From the NCBI GenBank assembly GCA_018673915.1, contig JABHBK010000042.1, positions 1 through 64,000 of the forward strand: a DNA stretch of 64,000 nt, written 5' to 3'. Below the pieces are notes generated by a model that was not told where the DNA came from, searched no databases, and worked only from the letters and a program-made list of their open reading frames with translations. The position numbers and the translations under genes are program-made. Within the stretch, counting starts at the first letter, position 1. Each line of letters begins with the position of its first letter. Shown one piece after another: positions 1-9,846 of this stretch. This DNA comes from Nitrospina sp. Its GTDB lineage: Bacteria > Nitrospinota > Nitrospinia > Nitrospinales > VA-1.

Positions 1-84
1 GTGTTCATTATAATACCAAAAGGCCACATACGAGCCTGGGGTATCGACCGCCAGCACCAGAAACGATACAGATTCCAAACACAA

Positions 85-522
85 TTATGACTTATGAGAA
101 CTGAATCCTAAATCTGGTATAAATAGTGGGGTCTGGTCAATTTCACCTTCAACAAGCGCAACGCCCCATATAGCATTGGATTGTCGACACTTTTCAAGAA
201 AATTGGGCAGAGGTCGGATGCAGTCTATAGGCAAGACCCGGACTTCATCAACATTATCGACTAAAATTCTGCGCCCATTTTTCAAATATAAAATCCGGGG
301 AGCCTGATAAGTTATCTGGCGACCAGGAAAAGGAAATTCCTCATGGAAGCGGACGATGTTTTCCTCAATGTCTTCATTGCGGCCAGGATCCGCTACCTCT
401 TTAATCTGTTCCATATCCGCCCCAAACCATACCCCCATGACACTAAATATCAGCGCGTGAAGCTCATCTACTGGAGATTCGCAATCTTCTTCATTAGCGG
501 AAATACCAACGAGATTATCCAT
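85..522 (-). CDS. Divergent CheW-like protein
   Basis: A 145-residue protein lying 23 bases after the larger CheW gene, on the same strand. The stretch from about residue 22 to 140 (LHALIFSVMGVWFGADMEQI, later ILVDNVDEVRVLP) follows the CheW fold pattern of a small beta-barrel scaffold that links chemoreceptors to a histidine kinase. The usual central segment with the conserved Gly-rich turn is poorly preserved: RILYLKNGRRILVDN replaces the normal hydrophobic arm. It may be a specialised or non-coupling CheW. No strong ribosome-binding site is visible, so translation may be coupled to the upstream gene. Family assignment is moderate; a chemotaxis or sensory-array role is inferred from the pair. 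Confidence 0.65.
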   Translation of the reverse strand: MDNLVGISANEEDCESPVDELHALIFSVMGVWFGADMEQIKEVADPGRNEDIEENIVRFHEEFPFPGRQITYQAPRILYLKNGRRILVDNVDEVRVLPIDCIRPLPNFLEKCRQSNAIWGVALVEGEIDQTPLFIPDLGFSSHKS

Positions 523-545
523 AATTGCAAAAAGTGCTCATGCTA

Positions 546-1067
546 TTAGATTGCTATTTTTTCGAATATTCGGTCAACGTTCAACAGGGTTACGTTATGG
601 TTTTTATATTTAATTTCCCCAATTACAAATGGTTTTATATTGTCGTGAAGAGTGGCAAGGGGAGATTCTATAGAACTTTCTGGGACATCAAGCACATCCT
701 CCACCGAACCCACCAGAATCCCGGTGCGTATTCCTTGTGCCGAAACAATGATAACGCGATTTTCTTTTGATTCGGGTTGAGGCTGAAAACCCAAAAAACC
801 GTTGATATTCATCACGGATTCAATATCGCCCCGGACATTTGCTATTCCTAATATATATTCCGGCGAACCCGGAACGAAATTGATTTTTTCCAAAGTCAGA
901 ATTTCTTTAATGTTTGCGCTATAAAAGGCAAAAAAATCTTCATGAAGAGTAAAGATGACCAGCTTGATTTCTTTCTCATCCACATTTACTATCTGGTTCA
1001 GGTCTTGATTTTGTTTAACCTTCTCCAGAAGCTCTTGGCTTTTACCTTTTTTGCCCTGCGGCGACAT
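546..1067 (-). CDS. CheW-domain protein
   Basis: A 173-residue CheW-domain protein. After a lysine-rich linker (residues 1-30), residues 33-170 carry the typical pattern: KLVIFTLHEDFFAFYSANIKEIL, then FVPGSPEYILGIANVRGDI (the conserved PxxIxGxxNxRGxI-like turn), VMNINGFLG, RTGILVGSVEDVLDV and the final VTLLNVDRIF. CheW proteins scaffold chemoreceptor/CheA arrays or related sensory complexes at the inner membrane. No CheA, MCP or CheY gene is in the window next to it, so the partners lie to the left or elsewhere. It starts a two-gene unit with the divergent CheW-like gene. Confidence 0.9.
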   Translation of the reverse strand: MSPQGKKGKSQELLEKVKQNQDLNQIVNVDEKEIKLVIFTLHEDFFAFYSANIKEILTLEKINFVPGSPEYILGIANVRGDIESVMNINGFLGFQPQPESKENRVIIVSAQGIRTGILVGSVEDVLDVPESSIESPLATLHDNIKPFVIGEIKYKNHNVTLLNVDRIFEKIAI

Positions 1068-1449
1068 TATTGAGCACCAACTTTTCGGGATTTTGGGAAG
1101 CTCAAGTATATGCCCTTAGATTTTAAATTACAACAAGTTCCTGTCTATATGGGGGGTAGCGAGAGGTGGGCTTTGTGTCTTTGAATAGAGTTTATTAATG
1201 GGTATGAATAAACTGTCTTAAACATTGTTTCTCTAGGAATAATTAAATTCTTCAGCAAACTTATAAATGGATCCATCACGAATCCCTATTTCATATATTT
1301 GGGTCTCACGGAAAAGAACCTCACTTTGTATCCGCCATAGCTGTCATAAAGGCCCCCAAATGAGAAATATCTCCCTTTTGTTATTTCTCTGGGTAGTGGG
1401 CGTTTGGTTCAGAGAAAAAGAAAATAAAGCGAAAATTTTCGTGCTCTGA
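1068..1449. other. Intergenic region between cheW and cobN
   Basis: 382 bases without a supportable gene. It holds the candidate cheW promoter near 1105-1133. Just after the cobN stop there is a short palindrome CGAAAATTTTCG (1430-1441), with a T-rich minus-strand sequence beyond it, which may be a weak terminator of the corrinoid operon. A 60-codon plus-strand reading frame here has no ribosome-binding site or recognisable domain. Confidence 0.5.
1105..1133 (-). promoter_or_regulatory. Candidate sigma-70 promoter for the CheW pair
   Basis: Read on the minus strand, TTGTAA is followed by a 17-base spacer and TATACT, ending 38 bases before the CheW start codon. Both boxes are close to consensus and the spacing is ideal. 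Not tested. Confidence 0.45.
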
Positions 1450-4400
1450 TCAAAGATCTTTTTCAATGTCCCCCTCTACAGAGGCTACCAGCGATTCAAT
1501 TTCCAGCAATCTATCCTGATCCGGCTTTTCCCAAAGGCCTCGATTTGCTGCCTCCAGTAATCGCTCCCCCATGGCTCGAATAGCCCAAGGGTTTTTCTCT
1601 CTTAAAAACTCCTGAGTGTCAGGGTCCATTAGATATTTTTCCGAAACTCCTTCATACATGTGGTCGTCAATGACATCTGTTGTTGCATCGTACCCAAACA
1701 TATAATCGAGTGTGGCGGCCATTTCGAGCCCGCCTTTATAACCATGTTGTTTCATGGCGTTAATCCATTTTGGATTGACGACCCGAGCCCGATATACCTG
1801 GCGGACTTCTTCCTTCAAGCTTTTAATTTTTACCGCGGCAGGGTTCGAGGAGTCGCCAAAATATTCCTTAACTTTTCCTTTGCCCTGTCCAGTTTTGATT
1901 TGATTGACGGCATTGATCAAGCCGCCATGAAACTGGAGGTAATCATCAGAATCAAAAATATCATGTTCTCTATTGTCTTGATTCTGGGATACAACATCCA
2001 TTTGGGAAAGCTGTTGTTTGAATTCCTCTTTCTTTTCTATCCCATAGTCATCACGGGTATAGGCAAACCCGCTCCAGTTGACAAAGATGTCTGCTAGATC
2101 CTGCTTGGTTTCCCAGTTTTTTGAATTGATAGCTTCTAAAATTCCTGTCCCATATCTTCCTGGAGCAGCTCCAAAAATACGAAAGATATTTTCGGACTTG
2201 GATTCCAGATAATGCTTCCTGACAAAATTCATATCGACCGGTTCTTCGAGGTTGGCAACTAAATTTATAGCTTTATCCATCAATTCCACGAGGTTTGGAA
2301 AAGCATCCCTGAAAAATCCACTAATGCGAATACATACATCGACTCTCGGTCGCTTTAACTCTTCCAGTGGAATAGCTTCGACACCAATAACTCTTTTATT
2401 TTCCGGTTTCCAGACAGGTTTGACTCCTAGCAGATAAAGAATTTGAGCGATATCATCTCCCTTGGTCCTCATGTTGGAAGTGCCCCAAAGGATCATTGCA
2501 ACGGATTCAGGAAAACTCCCTGATTCCATTTCATATCTATTTAATAGACCCTCCGCCAATTTTTTTCCCATGATCCAAGATGTGGTCGTGGGAAGAGAAT
2601 GAATATCGACAGAATAAAAATTTCGCCCTGTCGGGAGAATGGTAGCCATTCCTCGAGTGGGGGCTCCCGAAGGCCCGGGTTCTATGAATTTTCCATTCAG
2701 CCCATCGAGAAGGTGAGTCAGTTCATCACCCACTTGTTTCAACTTTGGATAGATATCTTTTAATATGAAATTAATGGTGCTGGATAAATTCGGAATATGA
2801 ACGCCAAATAATGATTTGATGCGTTCGTCAATGTCATCTCGGATATTATGTTGATGACAATGCTCGAGAATTGCAAAAGAAAGGGTGTCGAACATTTGCA
2901 ATAATTCGCCACGGCTCTCAACCGATTTCCCGTAAAAGTTCAATAAAGTTTCGGGAATTTTACAATCCAACTCCACCGCCTGGTTAATGAAATAAGAGGT
3001 GTCATGGATACCACAAAATTCCATAAAGCAGGATTGGGTGCCCATATAGGGAGGGGTGTCAATTCGCGCCAAACTGACAAACATGTTGATGAGTTGATCT
3101 CCTTCAGGAACCTTCCCCAGTATATGCAGGCCTTCCCGAATCTGTGTATTGCCAATTTCACATAGAAAACCGTTGATGGCCTTTCTGTATTCTTTGAAAT
3201 TTTCAGGGGGTTTTTCAAAACCCAGATCATGATTGATGTGGTTGGAGTCACATAACTCCCATATTTGATTTTGCACAATTTCCAGTTTATCGGGATCGAC
3301 GCTTTGAATATATGTCCACTCCTCAATCAATTGTTCTATTCGAGCCAGGTCGTCATACAGGTCGGCCCTTGTCATGGGGGGAACCATGTGGTCGACTAAA
3401 ACAGAATGTGTACGCCGTTTTGCTTGCGAGCCTTCGCCAGGGTTATTGATAATGAAATAATAAAAGAAAGGAAGATCATAAATAGCCAGGTCGGGGTAGC
3501 AGGTTTCTGCGAGGGCCACAGACTTTCCTGGCAACCATTCCAGATTTCCATGTTTCCCCATATGAATGACAGCATCCGCTTTAAATCCTTCATTGAGCCA
3601 TCGGTAAAAAGCCAAGTAGTGATGAGTGGGAACAATTTCAGGGCTATGGTAAATAGCAACGGGGTTCTCGCCAAACCCTCGCGGGGGTTGTATGCCGACA
3701 AACACATTTTTAAAAAATATACCCGGTAAATAAAACTTCCCCTTATGGGTATAAACATTACCAGGTGGTTGACCCCAATCTTTTGCCATTTCGGCCTGAT
3801 TCTTTTCGGGAAAAGACTCATGCCAAATTTGATAGTCCTTTGATTCCACCTGAGCAGGAGCTAATTCAATTTGGGTTTCAGTTAAAAACTCCGTGTCGTA
3901 GGTAACCTGATCAATGAGAGAGTGAATCAGCGCATCACCGGATTCTGGAATTTCGTCTATATCATATCCACTGTCCTTAAGTTCCCTCAGTACCTGAATC
4001 AGGGATGCCGGGGTGTCTAATCCTACTGCATTACCGATCCGGGCATTTTGAGTGGGATAATTAGTGAGAATGATGGCGACTTTTTTATCCTTATTTTTTT
4101 TAAACGCCAGTTCAGCGTAGTTATTAGCCAGAGAAACTAGCCGGTCGATGCGCTCAGGATCTCCTTTATATAAGGGAACGGTTTTTCCATTTTTTAGAAC
4201 CTCCTCGACAAACCCTATGGGGTGGGCAATGATTTTTCCGTCAAACTCTGGCATAACTACTTTCATGGCCATATCGCGAGGGTTCATTCCTTTTGGGTTA
4301 TCAAGCCAGTTGGTATGAGACTCTGAACTGTACAGGGCATGGAGTACCGGACAATTTAATCGGGAGAACAACCCGTCTTCATTGACCCGTGATACATTTC

Positions 4401-5148
4401 CGGTAGTGGAAACATCCACTGTGGCGTAGGACAAACAATCGATGATCACATCGGCGATATTTTCTTTATGGTTACCTTTTAGAAGCTGTCTAATCGGGTG
4501 AATATCATCATCATTGGGTTGCTTCATCATACTGCAAAAAATGGGTAAGGCTATGGACCCGGATTTTTCAATCGCATTGATGGCAGATTGAATGGGTTCA
4601 AAATCATTAGCCAGAAAATGGGAACGGTAAAAAAGAATTGCTATGACTTTCTTTTTTGAGTTTTCCGATTTTAAGTTAGCAAGGATATCTCGATAATTGG
4701 GAAGCGTACCGAATTCAGGATAAGCTTCTGGCTCAATCCATCCCAACGATGTTCCCAAGTAAAGATCGCTCAAATACTTTAAAGATTCTTTGAGATTTTG
4801 GGATGAAAATGATTCGTAATAAGAAATAAGTTGATTACAAACATCGAGAGGGCCAGTGGATAAGGATAGTACAGACGGATCATCGTTCTTAAACCCTGGG
4901 AGGCAGAGAAAAGGGATGCGATTCTTCTTGGCGATAGAATTGATACGCATCAACATTTCGCCCTGGAAAGAAAGCCCACCAAAATTTCTTGATACTAAAA
5001 CATCATTGGAGTTTAGTCTTGATTCGACCTGGGGGAAATCCGAAAGGTAGTTGACCTCGGCCTCGATCCCTAAAGCTTTAATTTCATCAATGTTTTCAGA
5101 GAAGAGATGGAAGTCCGATGAGACAGACACAAAAAAGTATATTGCCAT
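1450..5148 (-). CDS. cobN: Cobaltochelatase large subunit CobN (CobN/BchH family)
   Basis: A 1232-residue protein of the CobN/Mg-chelatase-H family, the usual size. This is the tetrapyrrole-binding subunit that inserts metal together with an AAA+ partner. Family landmarks are present: PPRGFGENPVAIYHSPEIVP, AVIHMGKHGNLEWLPGKSVA, EPGPSGAPTRGMATILPTGRNF, WGTSNMRTKGDDIAQILYLLGV, PRVDVCIRISGFFRD and the C-terminal MKQHGYKGGLEMAATLDYMFG. It is the last gene of the riboswitch-controlled corrinoid operon and starts 6 bases after the ATPase gene. Cobalt as the metal is inferred from the corrinoid genes around it. In the aerobic pathway CobN acts late, on hydrogenobyrinic acid a,c-diamide, whereas this operon also has the early chelatase CbiX. 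Confidence 0.95.
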   Translation of the reverse strand: MAIYFFVSVSSDFHLFSENIDEIKALGIEAEVNYLSDFPQVESRLNSNDVLVSRNFGGLSFQGEMLMRINSIAKKNRIPFLCLPGFKNDDPSVLSLSTGPLDVCNQLISYYESFSSQNLKESLKYLSDLYLGTSLGWIEPEAYPEFGTLPNYRDILANLKSENSKKKVIAILFYRSHFLANDFEPIQSAINAIEKSGSIALPIFCSMMKQPNDDDIHPIRQLLKGNHKENIADVIIDCLSYATVDVSTTGNVSRVNEDGLFSRLNCPVLHALYSSESHTNWLDNPKGMNPRDMAMKVVMPEFDGKIIAHPIGFVEEVLKNGKTVPLYKGDPERIDRLVSLANNYAELAFKKNKDKKVAIILTNYPTQNARIGNAVGLDTPASLIQVLRELKDSGYDIDEIPESGDALIHSLIDQVTYDTEFLTETQIELAPAQVESKDYQIWHESFPEKNQAEMAKDWGQPPGNVYTHKGKFYLPGIFFKNVFVGIQPPRGFGENPVAIYHSPEIVPTHHYLAFYRWLNEGFKADAVIHMGKHGNLEWLPGKSVALAETCYPDLAIYDLPFFYYFIINNPGEGSQAKRRTHSVLVDHMVPPMTRADLYDDLARIEQLIEEWTYIQSVDPDKLEIVQNQIWELCDSNHINHDLGFEKPPENFKEYRKAINGFLCEIGNTQIREGLHILGKVPEGDQLINMFVSLARIDTPPYMGTQSCFMEFCGIHDTSYFINQAVELDCKIPETLLNFYGKSVESRGELLQMFDTLSFAILEHCHQHNIRDDIDERIKSLFGVHIPNLSSTINFILKDIYPKLKQVGDELTHLLDGLNGKFIEPGPSGAPTRGMATILPTGRNFYSVDIHSLPTTTSWIMGKKLAEGLLNRYEMESGSFPESVAMILWGTSNMRTKGDDIAQILYLLGVKPVWKPENKRVIGVEAIPLEELKRPRVDVCIRISGFFRDAFPNLVELMDKAINLVANLEEPVDMNFVRKHYLESKSENIFRIFGAAPGRYGTGILEAINSKNWETKQDLADIFVNWSGFAYTRDDYGIEKKEEFKQQLSQMDVVSQNQDNREHDIFDSDDYLQFHGGLINAVNQIKTGQGKGKVKEYFGDSSNPAAVKIKSLKEEVRQVYRARVVNPKWINAMKQHGYKGGLEMAATLDYMFGYDATTDVIDDHMYEGVSEKYLMDPDTQEFLREKNPWAIRAMGERLLEAANRGLWEKPDQDRLLEIESLVASVEGDIEKDL

Positions 5149-5154
5149 ATTTAA

Positions 5155-6936
5155 TTAAAGAGAAATCTTTCCTTGAAGAAGGGTGTCTTCCATAACCATA
5201 TACCGCCCCTCAAATATGCGGACCATTTTTTGTAGCAGAAAGGAACGATTAAATTTTTGATTGGAATCCACAACAAAATTATTGAGGCTAAGTTTTTTGA
5301 TGCGCTTGCCCAGCCAATTTAAATCTTCATTCATGGAATTGCGGAAGGGAACATTTATTCTTCCATCGGATATAACTACAAGCAAATTGGTCAGGAATTT
5401 GTTTTGTTTGTGGAAACTCTCAACCAGGTTCAGGGCGCTATCGATTGCATGTAGCAAGGGGGTTTTCCCTTTTGCCTTGATGGAATCCATCACTTGGTCA
5501 ATCTTCATAAAATTGCGAGTGGGTTTCAAAACCACCTGTGCGCAGTTCCCCTGAGTTCCGACAACGGCCACGTAATTTTTCTTTTGGTAACCATTTTTTA
5601 AAATTCTTTGCATCAGACCCTTTGCGTAGGAAAGGCGTTGCAGGGTTCCCATGGATGCTGAAGTATCCACAACAAGAACATGGAGTTCCTTTCTCCCTGA
5701 GATTCTACGTTTAAAGCGAAGATCATTGGGGTCGATTTCCGAAAGCCTTTTTTTTCCTCGACGAATTCCTTTGACCAGGGAGGGGAAAAAAGCAATCTCT
5801 GACTGATTAGCTGCTCGCGCATTAGAATCCATCGAGCCTATTACTTTACCGCGCCGGACCTTTTGTGATTTGTCCAAGGTTTTTCCGTGGGTATTCGTAT
5901 TCGTGGTGTCGGTAATAATATCCAGAGTTTCGAAATTTTGAGTTGCTGGCGATTGTTCGGCTTGGAAAGATTGCGGTTCACTTCCAGACGGCTTATCTTT
6001 TGCTTCATTATTGGTTAGATTGTCCCCCTGATTATCGGGCTGACTGTTCCCATCAGGAGGAGGAGTGGGAAGAGAATCTGTGCGGTGATTCAGAGCATAT
6101 TCAGCGGCGCGATATATATCTCCTTCATTTACCTCAAGTCTTCCCGAATAGGCAGTGAGAGTTTTAGCGGTTTTGGATATGATTATATCCACGCGATGCC
6201 CTTCTACATTAGCTTGCAACGCAATGTTAATGGCCAACTCCAAATACTTTTCGCTCAGCACAACCTTGGGTAGAAGTTGTTTGGCTTTCTCGATCGATTC
6301 ACCAATGCTAATTTCATTTGGTTGCCATTTATCAGAAAAGCTTTGCTTTTCCTCTTCCCATTCCAACCTTCGACAAACAATATCTTTTCTGATAGCTATA
6401 TCTGTTTCAGTAGTGATTTTTGCGGATATACCAAATCTGTCCAATAATTGGGGGCGTAATTCCCCTTCTTCAGGATTCATAGTTCCAACAAGAATAAAGT
6501 TAGCCGGGTGTTCATGGCTGACACCCTCTCTTTCGATTCGATTGACTCCCATAGCCGCCGCATCGAGAATTACATCCACCAGATGGTCTTCCAGCAAATT
6601 CACTTCATCGATATAAATGATTCCGTTGTTTGCCTTGTGTAATAGACCATATTCAATTTGAATTTTTTCAGTTTTCAGGGTGTCGGGAATATTTATGGTT
6701 CCAACTATCATTTCTTCAGTGGCTGATAGGGGGAGTTCAACCAAGGGGACATCCTTGTTTGAAGTGTTCAGTCCCAGTATATTCTTCAACCCTCGAACAG
6801 CGGTGGATTTCGCAGTTCCCTTTTCTCCGAAAATTAATACTCCACCAATGGAAGGATTGATGGCATTCAGGATAAGGGCTTCTTTTAATTTTTCCTGACC
6901 AACGATTGCAGAAAATGGGAAGTAGGGAACAGTCAT
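5155..6936 (-). CDS. Chelatase AAA+ ATPase/vWA subunit (ChlI-ChlD type)
   Basis: A 593-residue fusion of a BchI-like AAA+ ATPase and a von Willebrand A domain. The Walker A motif GEKGTAKST is at residues 37-45, followed by the Walker B segment [10 protein letters not shown], the conserved [19 protein letters not shown], then an acidic, Pro/Gln-rich linker (about 290-360) and a MIDAS motif DTSAS near residue 420. It powers metal insertion by the large chelatase subunit. In many bacteria such a short ChlID replaces CobS/CobT as the partner of CobN, and the gene directly precedes cobN here. It is shorter than plant-type ChlD because the second ATPase-like domain is absent. Confidence 0.92.
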   Translation of the reverse strand: MTVPYFPFSAIVGQEKLKEALILNAINPSIGGVLIFGEKGTAKSTAVRGLKNILGLNTSNKDVPLVELPLSATEEMIVGTINIPDTLKTEKIQIEYGLLHKANNGIIYIDEVNLLEDHLVDVILDAAAMGVNRIEREGVSHEHPANFILVGTMNPEEGELRPQLLDRFGISAKITTETDIAIRKDIVCRRLEWEEEKQSFSDKWQPNEISIGESIEKAKQLLPKVVLSEKYLELAINIALQANVEGHRVDIIISKTAKTLTAYSGRLEVNEGDIYRAAEYALNHRTDSLPTPPPDGNSQPDNQGDNLTNNEAKDKPSGSEPQSFQAEQSPATQNFETLDIITDTTNTNTHGKTLDKSQKVRRGKVIGSMDSNARAANQSEIAFFPSLVKGIRRGKKRLSEIDPNDLRFKRRISGRKELHVLVVDTSASMGTLQRLSYAKGLMQRILKNGYQKKNYVAVVGTQGNCAQVVLKPTRNFMKIDQVMDSIKAKGKTPLLHAIDSALNLVESFHKQNKFLTNLLVVISDGRINVPFRNSMNEDLNWLGKRIKKLSLNNFVVDSNQKFNRSFLLQKMVRIFEGRYMVMEDTLLQGKISL

Positions 6937-6971
6937 AGTGGTCTCAAAATCTCAATGGGTACTATTTATAT

Positions 6972-7646
6972 TCAAGATTGTTTCAAATTATTTATGGAAG
7001 AAATTACCATGATAGAAACATCGGAGAATTTTTCTGTGCAATTTTCTAATGTTCTGCTATAAGACTTTTCTTCCGGCCAAGTCAGATGTTCAAATACATT
7101 TACTTCGGTTTTGGGAGGAATCCCTTGCTCAATCAAATAGCGGCTGATTTCAGCCGGCATAAAATCCCATGGCAAGGGGATGACGATTGCGGCCTTGCCA
7201 AGTTTTAGGGCCGAGACTAAAAATTCTTTATCCTTGGAAATATCGCCGCGCTTATGAAATGTCAGAAATACGCTTGTCTCAAACGCAGTTAAAGTTTTGG
7301 ATGCTGCCATTTGGGCGGAGCTGATCCCAGGGATGATTATGGGGTCAGGTTCATGGCAATCATTGTGGATTCTTTCCAGATATTCATATCCGGAAAAATT
7401 CACGTCCCCCATAAAGCAAACCACACAAACTTTTCCTTCTCTGGAGTATTTGCCGACTTGCTCAAGTTTTTCACTTTGGTCTTTGTACCCCATCGATACT
7501 CGGGTCGCATTGGGGTTAAAGTGTTTCTCAGCTAAATTCAAAACCGTTTCAAACCCGGAAATAACATCAGCTTCTTTTAACAACAAAACAGTTTTATGAG
7601 GCAACATGTCGGGGTCGCCCGGGCCAATTCCTACGGCATAAATCAT
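6972..7646 (-). CDS. cbiE: Cobalt-precorrin-7 C5-methyltransferase CbiE
   Basis: A 224-residue tetrapyrrole methylase. The N-terminal SAM-site strand YAVGIGPGDPDMLP is typical, as are GDVNFSGYEYL and PGISSAQMAASKT. The C-terminal stretch around IPPKTEVNVFEHLTWPEEKS marks the CbiE subgroup. CbiE methylates C5 of the ring. In the usual pathway it works with CbiT (C15 methylation and decarboxylation), either as a partner or fused as CobL. This protein ends without a CbiT domain, and no CbiT gene is in the operon. It starts 2 bases after the permease gene. Confidence 0.88.
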   Translation of the reverse strand: MIYAVGIGPGDPDMLPHKTVLLLKEADVISGFETVLNLAEKHFNPNATRVSMGYKDQSEKLEQVGKYSREGKVCVVCFMGDVNFSGYEYLERIHNDCHEPDPIIIPGISSAQMAASKTLTAFETSVFLTFHKRGDISKDKEFLVSALKLGKAAIVIPLPWDFMPAEISRYLIEQGIPPKTEVNVFEHLTWPEEKSYSRTLENCTEKFSDVSIMVISSINNLKQS

Positions 7647-7648
7647 AT

Positions 7649-8263
7649 TTAAGTTCCTAACAACTTGATTCCAATAGTTACAGAAAAGATAGCGACGACA
7701 AATCTGACTTTGGGTAAATAGCCAGAAAAGCGTTTATTTAAACCAAAGCTCTGCAAGAATAGACCGTACAACCCCATAGTAAGGATCATTCCACAACAAA
7801 ATAAGCCTACATAGGTAAACACAGAGATAATTGATTTGGTAAGGGCAACGGGGATCAGTAAAACAATAGAAGCCGACCCCGCTATGCCATGCAAAACTCC
7901 CATGCCAAACAAAGCGGACCCGGAAAACTCCGTATGTCTATGGCCCAGCTTTTTCAGCCTGGCGCTTTGTCTCAACTCTTGAAAAAAAACAACCATACCA
8001 ATAAAGATCATGGTGGCTCCTACCATTTGTTCGGCCGAAGTACTCATTAGAGCCATGAATGCTGAGTTCAGAGAAAATACCAGCGCGGACAACACCAAAA
8101 GGGTAAAGCTATGTCCTAATGCCCATTGAAGGGCCAGTCGTATGGATTTTTTCAGCGAGTTTTTATGCAATACTAAATTGGATACAGTTACAATATGATC
8201 CGCTTCCAACGCATGTAGACAGCCTAGCAATAACCCGCCTGCTAAAAACCAGATTTGTTCCAT
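7649..8263 (-). CDS. Nickel/cobalt permease (NicO/UreH-type)
   Basis: A 204-residue membrane protein with about six hydrophobic helices. The first helix carries HALEADH (the H-x4-D-H metal signature), with a conserved polar helix ALQWALGHSFTLL and a short His-containing loop LGHRHTEFSG. These are hallmarks of the NiCoT/NicO/UreH group of transition-metal transporters. Its place within the corrinoid operon points to cobalt import for corrin synthesis. Some relatives (RcnA) export metal, so direction is inferred. Gene order is cbiJ, permease, cbiE, with 2 bases to cbiE. Confidence 0.85.
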   Translation of the reverse strand: MEQIWFLAGGLLLGCLHALEADHIVTVSNLVLHKNSLKKSIRLALQWALGHSFTLLVLSALVFSLNSAFMALMSTSAEQMVGATMIFIGMVVFFQELRQSARLKKLGHRHTEFSGSALFGMGVLHGIAGSASIVLLIPVALTKSIISVFTYVGLFCCGMILTMGLYGLFLQSFGLNKRFSGYLPKVRFVVAIFSVTIGIKLLGT

Positions 8264-8342
8264 AGATACTCTTTAATTAAAAGATAAACTCAAAAAATTG
8301 ACCCCGTAGTGGCTCACACCACCAAAGAATCACAGGTCCTCA

Positions 8343-9110
8343 CTAGGAATTATTTATATATTCTATTATTTCATTCTTATCGCTAAACGAAATGGGATAA
8401 TTCATTTTTGGCCGTTTAATAATAATAACGGGCACTCCCAACTCTTTTGCCGCAGCTATTTTTTGGGGCACCCCGCCTTCCTTTCCCGACGATTTTGTGA
8501 TCAGGCAATCAATGGAGAAATTATCCATCATTGCTCGATTCATAGAAATACTGAATGGACCCTGAATGGCAATGATTCTATCAGGCGCGACCCCTTTGGA
8601 CAATAAATGTTCAATCAATTGAGGGTCTGGGAGCATTCTAATATAGATTCGGTCCAAGAAGTCATCACGCAGAAAAGGTTCGATATTTTTGGAGCCCAGG
8701 GTCAATAGAATTTGTTTGCCCAGAGTTTTAGCCATTTCTGCGGCTTGTTCAATATCATTTACAAAGTGAATATTATCTCCTGCTATAGATTCCTCGGGGC
8801 GTTCGAATCGAATATAAGGGATCTTCTGGGTACGACATAAACTCATCAGGTTTTCACTGATTTCCAAGGCATAAGGATGAGTTGCATCGATTACCTGTGA
8901 GGGAGCCTCTGATTCTGCCCGCTCAAAAATTGCACTCTTGTTCATTCTTCCTGTTTCAATAACTTCTGAGGGTAAAGTTCCTAGTGCCACTTTTCTTCCA
9001 TATTGGGTGGCCACAAATACTTTTAATCGGTTGTTTTGTGATAATAAATCCTGGGCAATATGATTTCCATCCGAGGTGCCGGAGAATAGCCATAGCAGTT
9101 TATTTTTCAT
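8343..9110 (-). CDS. cbiJ: Precorrin-6A reductase CbiJ/CobK
   Basis: 255 residues. The N-terminal nucleotide-binding strand LLWLFSGTSDGNHIAQ, DATHPYALEISENL, IRFERPEE and the late segment IDCLITKSSGKEGGVPQKIAAA are diagnostic for CobK/CbiJ, the NAD(P)H-dependent reductase of the precorrin-6 macrocycle. The start overlaps the end of cbiH by 11 bases, which implies coupled translation. Length and motifs are complete. Confidence 0.94.
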   Translation of the reverse strand: MKNKLLWLFSGTSDGNHIAQDLLSQNNRLKVFVATQYGRKVALGTLPSEVIETGRMNKSAIFERAESEAPSQVIDATHPYALEISENLMSLCRTQKIPYIRFERPEESIAGDNIHFVNDIEQAAEMAKTLGKQILLTLGSKNIEPFLRDDFLDRIYIRMLPDPQLIEHLLSKGVAPDRIIAIQGPFSISMNRAMMDNFSIDCLITKSSGKEGGVPQKIAAAKELGVPVIIIKRPKMNYPISFSDKNEIIEYINNS

Positions 9111-9843
9111 TATTAAAAGAATAGCCGCGTTGTGTGACCATTTTATTATGCACTACCCGTGTTGCATCATTTCCCAAGACTAGCGTTGTCAACATATCAA
9201 ATTGCATCGAGAACAAATCTTCAAAAGCTACGATCTGATTTTTTTCTTCAGGCCGGAAAGCGTTTGAAACAATCCCGCAAGGAGTTTGAGGCGAACGATG
9301 GGGTCTGAATTTTCCCAGGACCTCATAGACCAATTCTTTTCTTTTGGAGCTTTGGACATTATATAGGACAGAAACGAAGCCTCCTTTTCCTGCAAACCCG
9401 GCTCTTTCCAAAATTGTTTCTTTGGGAACCAATAAATCGGAAAGAGACAACGTCAGAAAATCATGGGCCAAAGGAGCGCCTAATATGGATGCACAAGCAT
9501 TTGCGGAAGTTATGCCAGGAATAATCTCATATTCGATTTCCAGATTGTTATCCCCCAGTCTTTCAAGGGCGAGTCCGCCTAATCCATATATGCCTATATC
9601 TCCACTGGAAATTAGGCTGACATTATTTCCTTCAACAGTCTTGTTGATTGCCAGGTCAACCCGCTCAATTTCTTTTCCCCATGGGCTGGCGATGTGCATT
9701 TTATCTGCGATCAAGGTTTGAATTAAATCCAGATACAATTGATGACCAATTATTATTTCGCATTTCTTCAAGGCCTCACAGGCGCGGGGTGTTATCAAGT
9801 CAAGGGCTCCCGGGCCGATAGATACTAAATAAAGTTTTCCCAT
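9100..9843 (-). CDS. cbiH: Precorrin-3B C17-methyltransferase (ring contraction), CbiH/CobJ
   Basis: 247 residues, tetrapyrrole methylase family. LYLVSIGPGALDLITPRA and the following IIIGHQLYLDLI are typical of CobJ/CbiH, as are VSLISSGDIGIYGLGGLALE, PGITSANACASILGAPLAHDFLTLSLSD and the C-terminal TTLVLGNDAT. The enzyme methylates C17 and drives ring contraction. It lies between cbiG and cbiJ, the usual association. Confidence 0.94.
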   Translation of the reverse strand: MGKLYLVSIGPGALDLITPRACEALKKCEIIIGHQLYLDLIQTLIADKMHIASPWGKEIERVDLAINKTVEGNNVSLISSGDIGIYGLGGLALERLGDNNLEIEYEIIPGITSANACASILGAPLAHDFLTLSLSDLLVPKETILERAGFAGKGGFVSVLYNVQSSKRKELVYEVLGKFRPHRSPQTPCGIVSNAFRPEEKNQIVAFEDLFSMQFDMLTTLVLGNDATRVVHNKMVTQRGYSFNNEK

Positions 9844-9846
9844 TGG

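Noticed and set aside
1-90. Open plus-strand frame running in from the left edge to a TGA at 88-90
   Set aside because: Only 29 codons are visible, with no recognisable family; it also faces the end of the minus-strand CheW-like gene. It may be the tail of a gene outside the window but cannot be supported.
1267-1449. 60-codon plus-strand frame after the cobN end
   Set aside because: No ribosome-binding site, no domain, and it faces the end of cobN.
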